DNA of 40,608 nt from Campylobacteraceae bacterium (GCA_027056485.1 JALUKQ010000026.1:1-40608); one strand, 5' to 3'; positions 1-10,236 are shown, numbered from the stretch's first letter. Notes: generated from the sequence alone by a model not told the origin. Program-made: numbers and translations.

Positions 1-1
1 T

Positions 2-1654
2 TGGGATACTTTAAATAGTGTTGCTACATGGGATGGAGTGACTATTGAAGATGGTAAAGTTTCCTCTTTACTTCTCTACTCAAACAATTTAAAGGGGGAA
101 ATTCCTTCAGAACTAGGGGCATTAAGTAGTTTAAAGAGGTTGTCTTTAACGCATAATAAGTTATCTGGAGAAATTCCTGAATCAATAGGGGAGTTGTCTC
201 AACTGATTTACTTAGAGTTAAGTAATAATAATCTAAGTGGTTCTATACCTTCATCTTTAGGTTCACTTTCTCAGTTAAATGCATTGTATCTTAATAACAA
301 TAAATTAAGTGGAAAGATTCCAGACTCTTTAGGTGGCTTGAAGCGTTTGGAGATATTAAAACTTTATGAAAATAACCTTAGTGGGGAGATACCTCATACT
401 TTAGGAGCATTATCAAATTTAGATAGTCTCTCTTTATCAGAAAATAACTTAACAGGTTCTATCCCTGAAGAGTTAGGAGAGTTAACAAAATTAACCTATT
501 TAGATTTAAAATCAAATCAATTGACAGGTTCTATTCCTTCACAACTTGGTGACTTAGAGAGTTTAACAGGAGTCTATTTGCAAGATAATCAATTAGAAGG
601 AGCTATTCCAAGCCAACTAGGTAATTTGGTACGTTTAACAGATTTAGATTTATCAAATAATAAATTAGAAGGAGATATTCCCTCCTCATTAGGGAGTTTG
701 GCTATTTTAAGATATTTAAATGTAGCAAATAATCAATTGAGTGGGAATTTACCTTCTAGTTTACTCAATCTTACTATAATGGACTATTTGAATTTAGAAG
801 GAAACAGATTTGTTTTCTCAAATATAGAGGATATATATTCAGAGCTTGTATATATACCGACATTGATTCTCTCTCCAGAAGTTTTATTGGATAAAAACAG
901 TTCAATAGCAGTTGAAGATAAAATTTCAACGGATACTTTCGTAGCAACAAAAAGTTTAGTTGAAGAGGTAAAACCTACGACTATAACAATATTGAGTGAA
1001 GATGAACTGGCACTATTGGAAGTAGCAACGTTACAGATAGTAGGTACAGAAGAGGCAGGAGACTCTTTGGTGGTTGAAAATGAAGGAGAGTGGAGCATAG
1101 AGGATGATAAGATTATATTTACACCTTTGATTGCTTTTAAGGGGACACCTAAATCTATTTTCTATACTATAAAAGATAATAATGGTGTAGTATCAAATCC
1201 AATAGAAATCTCTATTAAGAAAAATAAAACAGAAGCATTAACCATTAATCTTTTAGAACAAAAGAATGGGGATGTTGAAGGATATTCAGTTAGCATACTC
1301 TTGCCTGAAAGTTTTAAAGATAAGTACCCTGAGTATATCTTGAGTGAAGATAGAAAAAAGTTAACGCTTGAGAAGCAAGGTGTTTGGCAGATAGAGGATA
1401 ATGGCACAGCTACTTTTACTCCTGAAGAAGGGTTTAACGGTGAACCTGATGATATAGAGTATTTAGTATTATCAAAAAGTGGAGATAAATCTGCTGTTGG
1501 TATGATTGATATAAAATATAAGTTAACTTCAGAAGAAAATATGAATACAACGGATAATGTAGGATTGTTTGGAATAAAAGAGTTACTACTTATGCTTCTT
1601 TTTGGTGGATTATTGGGAATGTTTTATATTGGAGAACTTGAAAATAAGAAATGA
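2..1654 (+). CDS. Leucine-rich-repeat protein (plant-type LxxLxLxxNxLxGxIPxxLGxL), two CshA-type fibril repeats, C-terminal TM helix; 5' truncated by window edge
   Basis: Ten consecutive 24-aa LRR units (about nt 53-775). The frame is open upstream of the track's GTG start (WDTLNSVATWDGVTIEDGKV, LRR N-cap-like). GVWQIEDNGTATFTPEEGFNGEPDDIEYLV is CshA-like. Hydrophobic C-terminus LLLMLLFGGLLGMFYIG. Confidence 0.85.
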   Translation, partial: WDTLNSVATWDGVTIEDGKVSSLLLYSNNLKGEIPSELGALSSLKRLSLTHNKLSGEIPESIGELSQLIYLELSNNNLSGSIPSSLGSLSQLNALYLNNNKLSGKIPDSLGGLKRLEILKLYENNLSGEIPHTLGALSNLDSLSLSENNLTGSIPEELGELTKLTYLDLKSNQLTGSIPSQLGDLESLTGVYLQDNQLEGAIPSQLGNLVRLTDLDLSNNKLEGDIPSSLGSLAILRYLNVANNQLSGNLPSSLLNLTIMDYLNLEGNRFVFSNIEDIYSELVYIPTLILSPEVLLDKNSSIAVEDKISTDTFVATKSLVEEVKPTTITILSEDELALLEVATLQIVGTEEAGDSLVVENEGEWSIEDDKIIFTPLIAFKGTPKSIFYTIKDNNGVVSNPIEISIKKNKTEALTINLLEQKNGDVEGYSVSILLPESFKDKYPEYILSEDRKKLTLEKQGVWQIEDNGTATFTPEEGFNGEPDDIEYLVLSKSGDKSAVGMIDIKYKLTSEENMNTTDNVGLFGIKELLLMLLFGGLLGMFYIGELENKK

Positions 1655-1744
1655 TAGAATGAAGTTTTAGTAAATATAAATTTGGTATAATACGAAAAAT
1701 AGAGGATAGCAATATAACTCTATATGTAAATAGGAGAAATCTTT

Positions 1745-2113
1745 ATGAATATTACTATGCTTTATAGTAAACTGCACAGAGCGACAGTGACCGAAGCAAA
1801 TTTACATTATGTGGGTTCCATTACCATTGACCAAAATTTACTAGATGCTGCAAATATGCGTGTTGGACAAAAGATAGATATTGTAAACATTAATAATGGT
1901 GAACGTTTTTCAACATATATTATACCAGGTGAAAGAGGTAAAAAAGATATCTGTTTAAATGGAGCAGCAGCACGAAAGGTGCATGTTGGTGATAAAATCA
2001 TTATTATCGCTTATGCAAGTATGAATGAAAAAGAGGCTGATGAATTTGAACCTAAAATTGTTATTTTAGAAGATGATAATAGTATAGCACAAGAGTTTAA
2101 AGGATTAAAATAA
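1745..2113 (+). CDS. panD: Aspartate 1-decarboxylase
   Basis: 122 aa, [29 protein letters not shown] with the Gly-Ser self-processing site; -10-like TATAAT at 1686-1691. Confidence 0.95.
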   Translation: MNITMLYSKLHRATVTEANLHYVGSITIDQNLLDAANMRVGQKIDIVNINNGERFSTYIIPGERGKKDICLNGAAARKVHVGDKIIIIAYASMNEKEADEFEPKIVILEDDNSIAQEFKGLK

Positions 2114-2427
2114 TGTTTGAAGGTCTAGACATGAGTAAAATGGGGCAGATGATGGAAGAACTTCAATCAAAAGCCAAAGAGATGGAAGAGCAACAAAAGT
2201 CTATAACCATGACAGCTAAAGCTGGTGGGGGAATGATAGAGGTAACAGCTAATGGGGTAGGAGAGATTATTGATATGACCATTGATGATTCTATTTTAGA
2301 TGATAAAGAGTCACTTCAAATTCTTCTTATCTCTGCTATGAATGATGTTTTAAAAATGGTAGAAGATAATAAAAAGTCTCAAGCAATGGGCATGATGGGT
2401 GGTATGAATCCATTTGGCATGTCATAA
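2113..2427 (+). CDS. YbaB/EbfC family nucleoid-associated protein
   Basis: 104 aa, Met-rich ends, KAGGGMIEVTANGVGEIIDMTIDDSIL; overlaps the panD stop by 1 nt. Confidence 0.9.
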   Translation: MFEGLDMSKMGQMMEELQSKAKEMEEQQKSITMTAKAGGGMIEVTANGVGEIIDMTIDDSILDDKESLQILLISAMNDVLKMVEDNKKSQAMGMMGGMNPFGMS

Positions 2428-2441
2428 GTACTAGTCTTTCA

Positions 2442-3806
2442 ATGAAACAACGTATATTATCATATTTTTCAGAAGGTCATAAAAGAAGTATTTTAGCAAA
2501 AAAGAATATTATTTTTTCTCTATTTATAAAGTTCTTCTCAATGGTTATTGTTTTTGTAATGGTTAGTAAGTCTATAGATTATTTGGGTAAAGAGGCTTAT
2601 GGATTATGGGTACTTTTATCAAGCGTATTAGTTTGGACAGCTCTGTTTGATTTTGGGCTGACGAATGGATTACGTAATAAACTTTCTGAATCTTTAGCAT
2701 CTGAAAATAGTTCTTTTAAGACCAATAAGAATATGATTTCTGCAACCTATGCAAGCATGTTTTTTATAGCATTGGTAACCTATGTTGTTATAGGTTTAAT
2801 AGTCTATTTTGTAGATTGGAAAACATTTTTTTCTGTTAATCTCTTTACAAATGGGGAGATTCAATCTATATTAATGGTTATATTTTTTGCTTTTTCATTT
2901 AATCTTCTTTTAAAACCTATTCATGCAATTTTAAAAGCACTTCAATGGCCATCAGTTATTATGGTTTTTTCATTAGTTGCTTCAATACTCTCTTTACTTT
3001 CTCTTTATTTACTCTCTGAATTACATCTAGAAAATAGACTTTTTGCTTATACAATAGTAATATCATTTATACCTGTTATAGTACTTTTTTTGGGTTCTAT
3101 ATATTTGTTTACAAATAAGCTAAAAAGGTTTAAACCAAGTTTTAAAAATATTGATTTTAAATTGGCTAAAAATGTAAGTGTTTTAGGATACTCATTTTTT
3201 GTAATTCAATTTGCAGGATTGGTTATTTCTCAAACTGACAATGTAATTATTGCTTACTTATTTGGAACAGAGAGTGTTACAGAGTATAGTGTTGCTTATC
3301 GATATTTTAGTCTTTTTTTAATTGGTACATCTATTGTTTTAACACCTTTTTGGAGTGCATTTACAGAGGCATATATAAAAAAAGAGTTTGATTGGATAAA
3401 AAAGTCTATTCGTAAGTTACTGTTTACTTTTACAGGAATGACTCTTTTAGTCGCTGTTTTTGTATGGTTTTCTGATGATGTTTATAAAATTTGGATTAAT
3501 AATGAGATGAATCTTCCATTATCTTTATCTATAGCAATGGGCTTTTATGTTGTTATTTATAGTTTTTCAAATATATTTGTTTACTTTGTCAATGGAACAG
3601 GATACATTAAAGTACAAATGTATGTGGGGGTAACAATGGCAATTCTCAACATACCTCTCTCTTATCTTTTTGCACATATTATGGGTTATGGGATAACAGG
3701 AGTCATTATAGCCACAACAATTTGTGCTGCAATACCTGGTATATTTTCATATATTCAATATAATAGAATTATCAGTGGTAAAGCTAAGGGAATTTGGATA
3801 AAATAA
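2442..3806 (+). CDS. Polysaccharide flippase / MATE-like Wzx family membrane protein
   Basis: 454 aa, about 12 hydrophobic helices, N-terminal pattern of oligosaccharide flippases (SKSIDYLGKEAYGLWVLLSSVLVW). Confidence 0.8.
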   Translation: MKQRILSYFSEGHKRSILAKKNIIFSLFIKFFSMVIVFVMVSKSIDYLGKEAYGLWVLLSSVLVWTALFDFGLTNGLRNKLSESLASENSSFKTNKNMISATYASMFFIALVTYVVIGLIVYFVDWKTFFSVNLFTNGEIQSILMVIFFAFSFNLLLKPIHAILKALQWPSVIMVFSLVASILSLLSLYLLSELHLENRLFAYTIVISFIPVIVLFLGSIYLFTNKLKRFKPSFKNIDFKLAKNVSVLGYSFFVIQFAGLVISQTDNVIIAYLFGTESVTEYSVAYRYFSLFLIGTSIVLTPFWSAFTEAYIKKEFDWIKKSIRKLLFTFTGMTLLVAVFVWFSDDVYKIWINNEMNLPLSLSIAMGFYVVIYSFSNIFVYFVNGTGYIKVQMYVGVTMAILNIPLSYLFAHIMGYGITGVIIATTICAAIPGIFSYIQYNRIISGKAKGIWIK

Positions 3807-3863
3807 TCAAAAATATAAAGTATTAATTATTTTTGTTGAAAAGAATAGTTAAAGGTAGTTAGA

Positions 3864-4679
3864 ATGAATAGTCACTTGGTTGTAGTTACACCTATTTATA
3901 AAAAAGATATCTCTAAAGATGAACATTTATCAATAAAATCTTCACTTCTCCATTTAAAAGCGTATGATAAAGTAATCATAGCACCTAATAAGTTTATGAA
4001 TGATGAAGAGTTTCTTATGATTTGGAAAAACTATGGATATAAAATAGTTTTTTTTAATGATAAGCATTTTGTGAGTGCTGAAGCTTATAATAAGTTTATG
4101 ATGAATAAAGAGTTTTATAAAGTGTTTGAAAAGTATGAGTATATGTTGATGTATCAACTTGATGTATTGGTTTTTTCAGATTCTTTAGATTATTGGATGT
4201 CCAAGCAGATAGATTATGTAGGTGCTCCATGGATTATTGAAGATGAAGATGGAAAGAGGTTCCAAGGTGCTGGAAATGGAGGGCTCTCTCTTCGAAATAT
4301 TCAAACATTTATAAAAGTACTTGAATCCAAAAAACTTTTTGATAAAAAAGATAAATTTACACGTTTACCTTTAAATTCAAAATTTAGAAATATTTGTATT
4401 CTTTGGATTCTGTTACGTTATAATTTGAGTAGAAATCTGGTGTCTCTATATAGAGTATTATATAATGGGCAAGAGGATCGTTTTTGGGCATTTTATGCAA
4501 CATTTTTTGTTAAAGATTTTAAAGTAGCAACGGTTAAAGAGTCACTATTATTTGCTTTTGAGCGTTACCCAGAATTTTGTTTTGAACAAAATGGGCATGT
4601 TTTACCTTTTGGTGTCCATGCTTGGGAACGATACAATCCTCTTTTTTGGGAGAAATATCAAGTAGTAGCATCTAAGTAG
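3864..4679 (+). CDS. DUF5672 family protein (putative glycosyltransferase-like)
   Basis: MLMYQLDVLVFSDSLDYWMSKQIDYVGAPW...GAGNGGLSLRNIQTF matches the DUF5672 signature. Confidence 0.8.
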   Translation: MNSHLVVVTPIYKKDISKDEHLSIKSSLLHLKAYDKVIIAPNKFMNDEEFLMIWKNYGYKIVFFNDKHFVSAEAYNKFMMNKEFYKVFEKYEYMLMYQLDVLVFSDSLDYWMSKQIDYVGAPWIIEDEDGKRFQGAGNGGLSLRNIQTFIKVLESKKLFDKKDKFTRLPLNSKFRNICILWILLRYNLSRNLVSLYRVLYNGQEDRFWAFYATFFVKDFKVATVKESLLFAFERYPEFCFEQNGHVLPFGVHAWERYNPLFWEKYQVVASK

Positions 4680-4691
4680 GGGGAAATAGTT

Positions 4692-5828
4692 ATGAAAAAT
4701 ATAGGTATCATTGGTACAGGTTTTATTGCAAAGGGATTGGTTAATTTAATAAGTGAGCATCATGAATATCAACTGAGTGCAATTCTGACCAGAACAGATC
4801 TCTCTACAAGAAGTGAGTTTCCTCGATCAGAACTTTTGACAAATTCACTTGAAAAACTAATTAAAAGCTCAGATTTAATTATTGAATGTAGTGGTGATGC
4901 AATATATGCTACAGAAAGCATATCGAAAATATTAGAAGCTTCTCTTCCTGTGGTAACGATGAACTCTGAATATCATGTTACAGCTGGTTCTTATTTTATA
5001 GATAAAGGTTTTGTCACTGAAGCAGAGGGTGATCAGCCTGGATCATTGGCTGTTCTTAATGAAGATGTTATTGCTATGGGCTTTAAACCGTTAGTATATG
5101 GGAATATAAAAGGCTTTTTAAATCATACTCCAACGGAAGAAGATATGAAATTTTGGGCTAATAAATCAGGAATTAGCCTCGATATGGTTACCTCTTTTAC
5201 AGATGGAACAAAAGTACAAATAGAACAAGCTTTTGTAGCCAATGGTTTAGGTGCCAATATTGCTCAAGATGGATTGATTGGACTAGAAGAAGATAATATT
5301 ATGCTTGGTGGTGCAGCACTGGCAGAGTATGCCAAAAAACTAAATGAACCAATTAGTGACTATCTACTTTCTCCTAAATTACCAGCTGGAGTTTTTATTG
5401 TAGCAGAGCATGATGGTGTACAAAAAGAGCATTTAAAGTACTATAAAATGGGAGATGGTCCCTATTATGTAATGGAGCGTACTTTTCATCTTTGTCATTT
5501 AGAGATTATGAAAACAGTTAAAAGGGTTTTATCTGGTGGAACAGTACTGCTTAATAATAGTAAAAACCCAAGAATTAGTGTAGGAGCTATTGCAAAAAAA
5601 GATATAAAAAAAGATACCTTTATAAAAAAAGGGATAGGCTCTTTTGAAGTTCGTGGTGAATGTATACGAATAGTTGAAAATAAGCAACATCTTCCTATAG
5701 GTCTTTGTTCAAATGTTATAATAAAGCGTGATATCAAAGAAGGAGAAGTCATAACTCTTGATGATGTTGAAATAGCCGATAGTATGGCACTAACAGCATG
5801 GAGTTCTATTATCTCCAATATGAATTAA
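4692..5828 (+). CDS. NAD(P)-binding homoserine-dehydrogenase-like protein with C-terminal SAF domain (COG4091-like)
   Basis: N-terminal GIIGTGFIAKGLVNLI Rossmann motif; C-terminal IAKKDIKKDTFIKKG...IKRDIKEGEVITLDDVEI SAF-like. Confidence 0.75.
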   Translation: MKNIGIIGTGFIAKGLVNLISEHHEYQLSAILTRTDLSTRSEFPRSELLTNSLEKLIKSSDLIIECSGDAIYATESISKILEASLPVVTMNSEYHVTAGSYFIDKGFVTEAEGDQPGSLAVLNEDVIAMGFKPLVYGNIKGFLNHTPTEEDMKFWANKSGISLDMVTSFTDGTKVQIEQAFVANGLGANIAQDGLIGLEEDNIMLGGAALAEYAKKLNEPISDYLLSPKLPAGVFIVAEHDGVQKEHLKYYKMGDGPYYVMERTFHLCHLEIMKTVKRVLSGGTVLLNNSKNPRISVGAIAKKDIKKDTFIKKGIGSFEVRGECIRIVENKQHLPIGLCSNVIIKRDIKEGEVITLDDVEIADSMALTAWSSIISNMN

Positions 5829-5959
5829 TCCTCTTAACTGTAACAAAATCTCATAATAATATTAAATCTATTAAAAATATAAGCAAATTGTAATAACCCT
5901 TTAGTTACAATTCGCGACCTAAATCTAGGTTTAGGTGAATTCTGCGTGAAGAATTTTTA

Positions 5960-5965
5960 TATAAT
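5960..5965 (+). promoter_or_regulatory. Candidate -10 element of the rpmJ/alpha operon promoter
   Basis: TATAAT in the 247-bp gap upstream of rpmJ; no clear -35. Confidence 0.45.
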
Positions 5966-6075
5966 TTGCACTGATTATATAAGAGTTGGTTGGATAGTAG
6001 TTATGATGTTTTTGTTACTACTTTCATCCAACCATGACGCAACGTAAGTGCAAAAAACACAGACAGGAGTAACCA

Positions 6076-6189
6076 ATGAAGGTTAGACCATCAGTAAAAA
6101 AAATGTGTGATGATTGTAAGATTATTAAGCGAAAAGGTATCGTAAGAATTATCTGCAAAAATCCAAAACATAAACAAAGACAAGGATAA
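6076..6189 (+). CDS. rpmJ: 50S ribosomal protein L36 (zinc-ligand C+ form)
   Basis: 37 aa [37 protein letters not shown]; below the track size cutoff; SD-like AGGAGT upstream. Confidence 0.97.
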   Translation: MKVRPSVKKMCDDCKIIKRKGIVRIICKNPKHKQRQG

Positions 6190-6191
6190 GC

Positions 6192-6554
6192 ATGGCACGT
6201 ATATCAGGTGTTGATTTACCTAAGAAAAAGAGAATTGAGTACGGACTAACTTATATTTATGGTATAGGTCTTCATACTTCAAGAAAAATTCTTGATAAAA
6301 CAGGTATTGATTATAATACAAGAGTATTTGAGTTGACTGGTGCACAAGCTGCAGCAATCCGTAATGAGATTCAGGAAAATGTTATGGTTGAGGGTGATCT
6401 TCGTAAGAAAGTTACTTTAGATATTAAGGCACTTATGGATCTTGGTTCTTATAGAGGACTTAGACACAGACGTGGTCTTCCATGTAGAGGTCAGAAGACT
6501 AAAACAAATGCTAGAACTCGTAAGGGTAAAAGAAAAACTGTTGGTGCAGCATAA
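6192..6554 (+). CDS. rpsM: 30S ribosomal protein S13
   Basis: [26 protein letters not shown]...[27 protein letters not shown]. Confidence 0.99.
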   Translation: MARISGVDLPKKKRIEYGLTYIYGIGLHTSRKILDKTGIDYNTRVFELTGAQAAAIRNEIQENVMVEGDLRKKVTLDIKALMDLGSYRGLRHRRGLPCRGQKTKTNARTRKGKRKTVGAA

Positions 6555-6568
6555 GAAGGTAATGAATA

Positions 6569-6943
6569 ATGGCTAAGAAAAAAGCAAAAAAGAATATTGC
6601 TAAAGGTGTTGTTTACGTAGCAGCTACCTTTAACAATACAGTAATTACAGTTACTGATGAAATGGGTAACGTTCTTGCATGGAGTTCTGCTGGTGCTTTA
6701 GGATTTAAAGGTTCTAAAAAATCAACTCCTTTTGCAGCAACAGAAGCTGTAGCTGATGCAATGACAAAAGCAATGGAGCATGGAATTAAAGAAGTTGGTA
6801 TTAAAGTACAAGGACCTGGTTCTGGTAGAGATACAGCTGTTAAGTCAATTGGTGCAACTGAAGGTATTAGAGTAACGTGGTTAAAAGATATTACTCCACT
6901 TCCTCATAATGGTTGTCGTCCTCCTAAGCAGAGAAGAGTTTAA
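6569..6943 (+). CDS. rpsK: 30S ribosomal protein S11
   Basis: [17 protein letters not shown]...[17 protein letters not shown]. Confidence 0.99.
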   Translation: MAKKKAKKNIAKGVVYVAATFNNTVITVTDEMGNVLAWSSAGALGFKGSKKSTPFAATEAVADAMTKAMEHGIKEVGIKVQGPGSGRDTAVKSIGATEGIRVTWLKDITPLPHNGCRPPKQRRV

Positions 6944-6995
6944 TCACGCTAAGTGATTTAATTCATATTTAATAGAATAATTAAAGGTATTACAA

Positions 6996-7622
6996 ATGGC
7001 AAGATATAGAGGTCCAGTTGAAAAACTAGAGCGAAGACTTGGTGTTGATCTCGGCTTAAAAGGTGAGAGAAGACTTGCAGGTAAATCAGCTTTAGAAAAA
7101 AGACCATACCCACCAGGGCAACATGGTCAAAGAAGAACAAAGTTAAGTGAATATGGTGAACAACTTCAAGAGAAGCAAAAAGCTAAGTTTATGTACGGAG
7201 TATCTGAAAAGCAGTTTAGAGCATTATTTAAAGAGGCTAAAAGACAAGATGGAAATACAGGGGCAATCCTTATTCAACTTCTTGAGCAGAGACTTGATAA
7301 CGTAGTTTATAGAATGGGTTTTGCAACTACTAGAAGATTTGCAAGACAACTTACAAACCATGGACATATTCTTGTTGATGGTAAAAGAGTTGACATTCCA
7401 TCATTTAGAGTTAAAGCTGGTCAAAAAATTGAGATTAGAGAAAAATCTAAAGCTAATCCACAAGTTGTAAGAGCAATGGAATTAACTAACCAAACTGGTA
7501 TGGTTGAATGGGTAGATGTTGAGCAAGCAAAACTTTTTGGTATTTTTACAAGAATTCCAAATAGAGATGAAATTTCAATTCCAGTTGAAGAGAGATTGAT
7601 CGTTGAGCTTTACTCAAAATAG
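6996..7622 (+). CDS. rpsD: 30S ribosomal protein S4
   Basis: [16 protein letters not shown]...[37 protein letters not shown]. Confidence 0.99.
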   Translation: MARYRGPVEKLERRLGVDLGLKGERRLAGKSALEKRPYPPGQHGQRRTKLSEYGEQLQEKQKAKFMYGVSEKQFRALFKEAKRQDGNTGAILIQLLEQRLDNVVYRMGFATTRRFARQLTNHGHILVDGKRVDIPSFRVKAGQKIEIREKSKANPQVVRAMELTNQTGMVEWVDVEQAKLFGIFTRIPNRDEISIPVEERLIVELYSK

Positions 7623-7648
7623 TAAGTATTAGTTAAAAAAGGCAAAGA

Positions 7649-8650
7649 ATGAAAAAAATTAAAGTAGCTCCATCACTTCCAACTAATGTTGAAGTGAATG
7701 AACTTGGTGAAAATAGATCTGAAGTTATTGCCTACCCTTTTGAGAGTGGTTATGCTATTACTCTTGCTCATCCATTAAGAAGACTTATTTTAGGCTCTTC
7801 TGTTGGTTTCGCACCTATATCTATTAAGATAGACGGTGCAGCACATGAGTTTGATAGTGTACGTGGAATGCATGAAGATGTTGCTGTATTTATCATCAAC
7901 TTAAAAAATATTCGTTTCAAACTTCAAGAGGGTGTTGAAAAATTAGAAGTTTCTTATAGCTTTTCAGGACAACGTGAGATTACTGCAGCAGATTTAGTAA
8001 ATGATGATGTAGAAATTGTTAATCCTGAAGCATTTTTAGCAACACTTAACGAAGATGCAGTTCTTAACTTTTCTGTGGTTATCGCACAAGGTTTAGGATA
8101 TGTACAGAGTGAAGATCTTCGAGAGGATGTAGCAACTGATGCTATCGCATTAGATGCTTTCTTTACACCTGTAAAAAAAGCAAACTATGACATTCAAAAT
8201 GTTTTGGTTGAAGACAACCCTAATTATGAGAAGATTGTATTTGATATTGAAACAGATGGACAAGTATCACCTGTTGATGCATTTACTAATGCTTTAGAGA
8301 CAATGTATAAGCAACTTTCTGTATTTAATGGAGTGCTTGATGTAGAAATCAATGCAGCACCGATTAAAAGAAGTAACGATGATAGTGAAGTAAGAGCATA
8401 TTTAGAGCCTATTGAATCTTTAGGTTTATCTGCTCGTTCATTCAACTCACTTGACCGTGCTGGAATGAAAGTTGTAGGAGAGTTAGTACTCATGACGACA
8501 TCAGAGATTAAAAATATTAAAAATCTTGGTAAAAAATCATTAGATGAGATTGCTGAGTGTTTAGAAAATCTTGGTTATGGTGAAGACTTTGAATTAGCAG
8601 ACAATACAAGAGTTAATCTTGTTAAGAAAATTGAGCAACTTAAAGAGTAG
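7649..8650 (+). CDS. rpoA: DNA-directed RNA polymerase subunit alpha
   Basis: 333 aa, [23 protein letters not shown] and C-terminal domain [15 protein letters not shown]. Confidence 0.99.
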   Translation: MKKIKVAPSLPTNVEVNELGENRSEVIAYPFESGYAITLAHPLRRLILGSSVGFAPISIKIDGAAHEFDSVRGMHEDVAVFIINLKNIRFKLQEGVEKLEVSYSFSGQREITAADLVNDDVEIVNPEAFLATLNEDAVLNFSVVIAQGLGYVQSEDLREDVATDAIALDAFFTPVKKANYDIQNVLVEDNPNYEKIVFDIETDGQVSPVDAFTNALETMYKQLSVFNGVLDVEINAAPIKRSNDDSEVRAYLEPIESLGLSARSFNSLDRAGMKVVGELVLMTTSEIKNIKNLGKKSLDEIAECLENLGYGEDFELADNTRVNLVKKIEQLKE

Positions 8651-8670
8651 CTCCTAGAGAAGGAACATTT

Positions 8671-9018
8671 ATGAGACATAAGCACGGATATCGTAAGCTA
8701 AGCAGAACTTCTGCTCATAGAGCTGCGTTGTTAAAAAACCTTTCTATTGCTCTTATCAAATATGGAAAGATGGAAACAACACTTCCTAAAGCAAAAGAGC
8801 TTAGTAGATATTTTGAAAAACTTATTACAAAAGCTGCAAGTGGAGAAAATGCACATAGAGCAGTTTTTGCACTTTTACAAGATAAAGAGTGTACTAATAA
8901 ACTTGTAACAGAAATTGCACCAGAGTATGCTGAGCGTAATGGTGGTTATACAAGAATTATTAAGACACGTATGCGTCGTGGTGATGCTGCTCCAATGGCT
9001 ATTATCGAACTCGTATAG
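8671..9018 (+). CDS. rplQ: 50S ribosomal protein L17
   Basis: [29 protein letters not shown]. Confidence 0.99.
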   Translation: MRHKHGYRKLSRTSAHRAALLKNLSIALIKYGKMETTLPKAKELSRYFEKLITKAASGENAHRAVFALLQDKECTNKLVTEIAPEYAERNGGYTRIIKTRMRRGDAAPMAIIELV

Positions 9019-9030
9019 TAGTTATAATTT

Positions 9031-9070
9031 AAGAGATCCTATTTTTAGGATTCTCTTCTCCTCCTTTTAA
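9031..9070 (+). terminator. Intrinsic-terminator-like hairpin after rplQ
   Basis: AAGAGA-TCCTA-loop-TAGGA-t-TCTCTT followed by a T/C-rich tract. Confidence 0.75.
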
Positions 9071-9172
9071 TCTTACTTATTCTAATTAAATTTACTTTAA
9101 ACAAGTTTTTTATATAATCATTAATATAAATTAACGATAAAAAATAAATTTAAATATAATAAAGGTGTTAAA

Positions 9173-9265
9173 ATGAAAAAAATACTCTCTAAAATCTTAT
9201 TATATATTTTCTATAAGCGAGAAGAAAAATTACCTGAAGTTCAAATTTCTATATTAAAACCATAA
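9173..9265 (+). CDS. Candidate 30-aa small protein
   Basis: MKKILSKILLYIFYKREEKLPEVQISILKP; AAGG SD 7-8 nt before ATG; TATAAT at 9113-9118; 3' overlap with the convergent DUF2062 gene. Confidence 0.4.
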   Translation: MKKILSKILLYIFYKREEKLPEVQISILKP

Positions 9266-9781
9266 TTTTTTATTAGAGAATTTTCTTTTAAATGTATGTG
9301 GTTTTTCTTTTTGAATAGAGTTAATCCATAGTTTATTGATAATAAAATAAATAAGTAGTGATACTACTGTAGAATAGGGTATTGTTCCTACATATAGAGG
9401 GATAAGTATACTGTCCCAATTATCACTGAACCAATCTAAGGTCAATTCAATATTATCGAGCCCTTCATTTCCTAAGATAAAGTTACCTGTTTGATACTCC
9501 ATATAATACATAAAAGGCATGGTGATAGGGTTACTAAGCCAGACCATTGAAATAGCGATAGGTACATTAAATTTAAAAAAAGGTGTCATCGCTAAAACGG
9601 CTAACATCTGCATGGGCATAGGTATGAATCCCCAAAAAAGACCAATAAGGACACCTCTTGATATAGACTTTCGGTTAATTGATAAATATTCACGAGGAAT
9701 TTTATATTTATGAATAAATTCATCAAGTTTATTGTTTCTTTTTTTTCTCTTAAAAATTTTACGAATCATATATTTGGCCAT
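9254..9781 (-). CDS. DUF2062 domain-containing membrane protein
   Basis: SRGVLIGLFWGFIPMPMQMLAVLAMTPFFKFNVPIAISMVWLSNPITMPFMYYMEYQTG. Confidence 0.85.
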   Translation of the reverse strand: MAKYMIRKIFKRKKRNNKLDEFIHKYKIPREYLSINRKSISRGVLIGLFWGFIPMPMQMLAVLAMTPFFKFNVPIAISMVWLSNPITMPFMYYMEYQTGNFILGNEGLDNIELTLDWFSDNWDSILIPLYVGTIPYSTVVSLLIYFIINKLWINSIQKEKPHTFKRKFSNKKLWF

Positions 9782-9957
9782 TGCTTAGTTTAATTTTGTA
9801 TTGTAATCTCTATATCTTTATAGACTATTGAATTATGAGGATAATAGATACAAGCAAAGGCTTTATGGTACTAAAAGTTAGCACATAATTATAAGACCTT
9901 GACAAAGTTTGAGATATAATGTATAAATAGAATAATAATTAAATAAAGGAGAAGCTA

Positions 9958-10236
9958 GTGCTTCCATTTACAGATGATGAATTAAGACCTATTGTAGAGT
10001 CATTATTAGAGAAATCCAAAGTTTGGATACAACAAGATGGTGGAGATGTTACACTTATAGATATAAAAAATGGTACAGTTTTCGTTCAGTTACAAGGTGC
10101 TTGTGTAGGTTGTGGTTCTTCAGGGACAACAATTAAGTTTGGAATAGAAAAAGAGATGAAAACAATGATTCATCCTGATATTACTGTGATGAATGTTCCT
10201 CATGGTTGGGAAGATAAATTGGATCAGTTAGGATAG
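9958..10236 (+). CDS. NifU/Nfu C-terminal-domain Fe-S cluster scaffold protein
   Basis: VWIQQDGGDVTLIDIKNGTVFVQLQGACVGCGSSGTTIKFGIE with CxxC; GTG start. Confidence 0.9.
   Translation: MLPFTDDELRPIVESLLEKSKVWIQQDGGDVTLIDIKNGTVFVQLQGACVGCGSSGTTIKFGIEKEMKTMIHPDITVMNVPHGWEDKLDQLG

Noticed and set aside
53-775. 72-bp periodic repeats at the left edge as a non-coding satellite
   Set aside because: The period is 24 codons of LRR; the repeats are coding.
5965-6054. Outer stem TTTGCACT (5965-5972) / AGTGCAAA (6047-6054) enclosing the alpha-leader hairpin
   Set aside because: The 5' arm overlaps the candidate -10/discriminator, so it would probably not be transcribed from that promoter.
9899-9920. 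TTGACA...TATAAT upstream of the nfu-like gene
   Set aside because: Spacer is only 10 nt; the -35 match is probably chance, though the -10 may be real.
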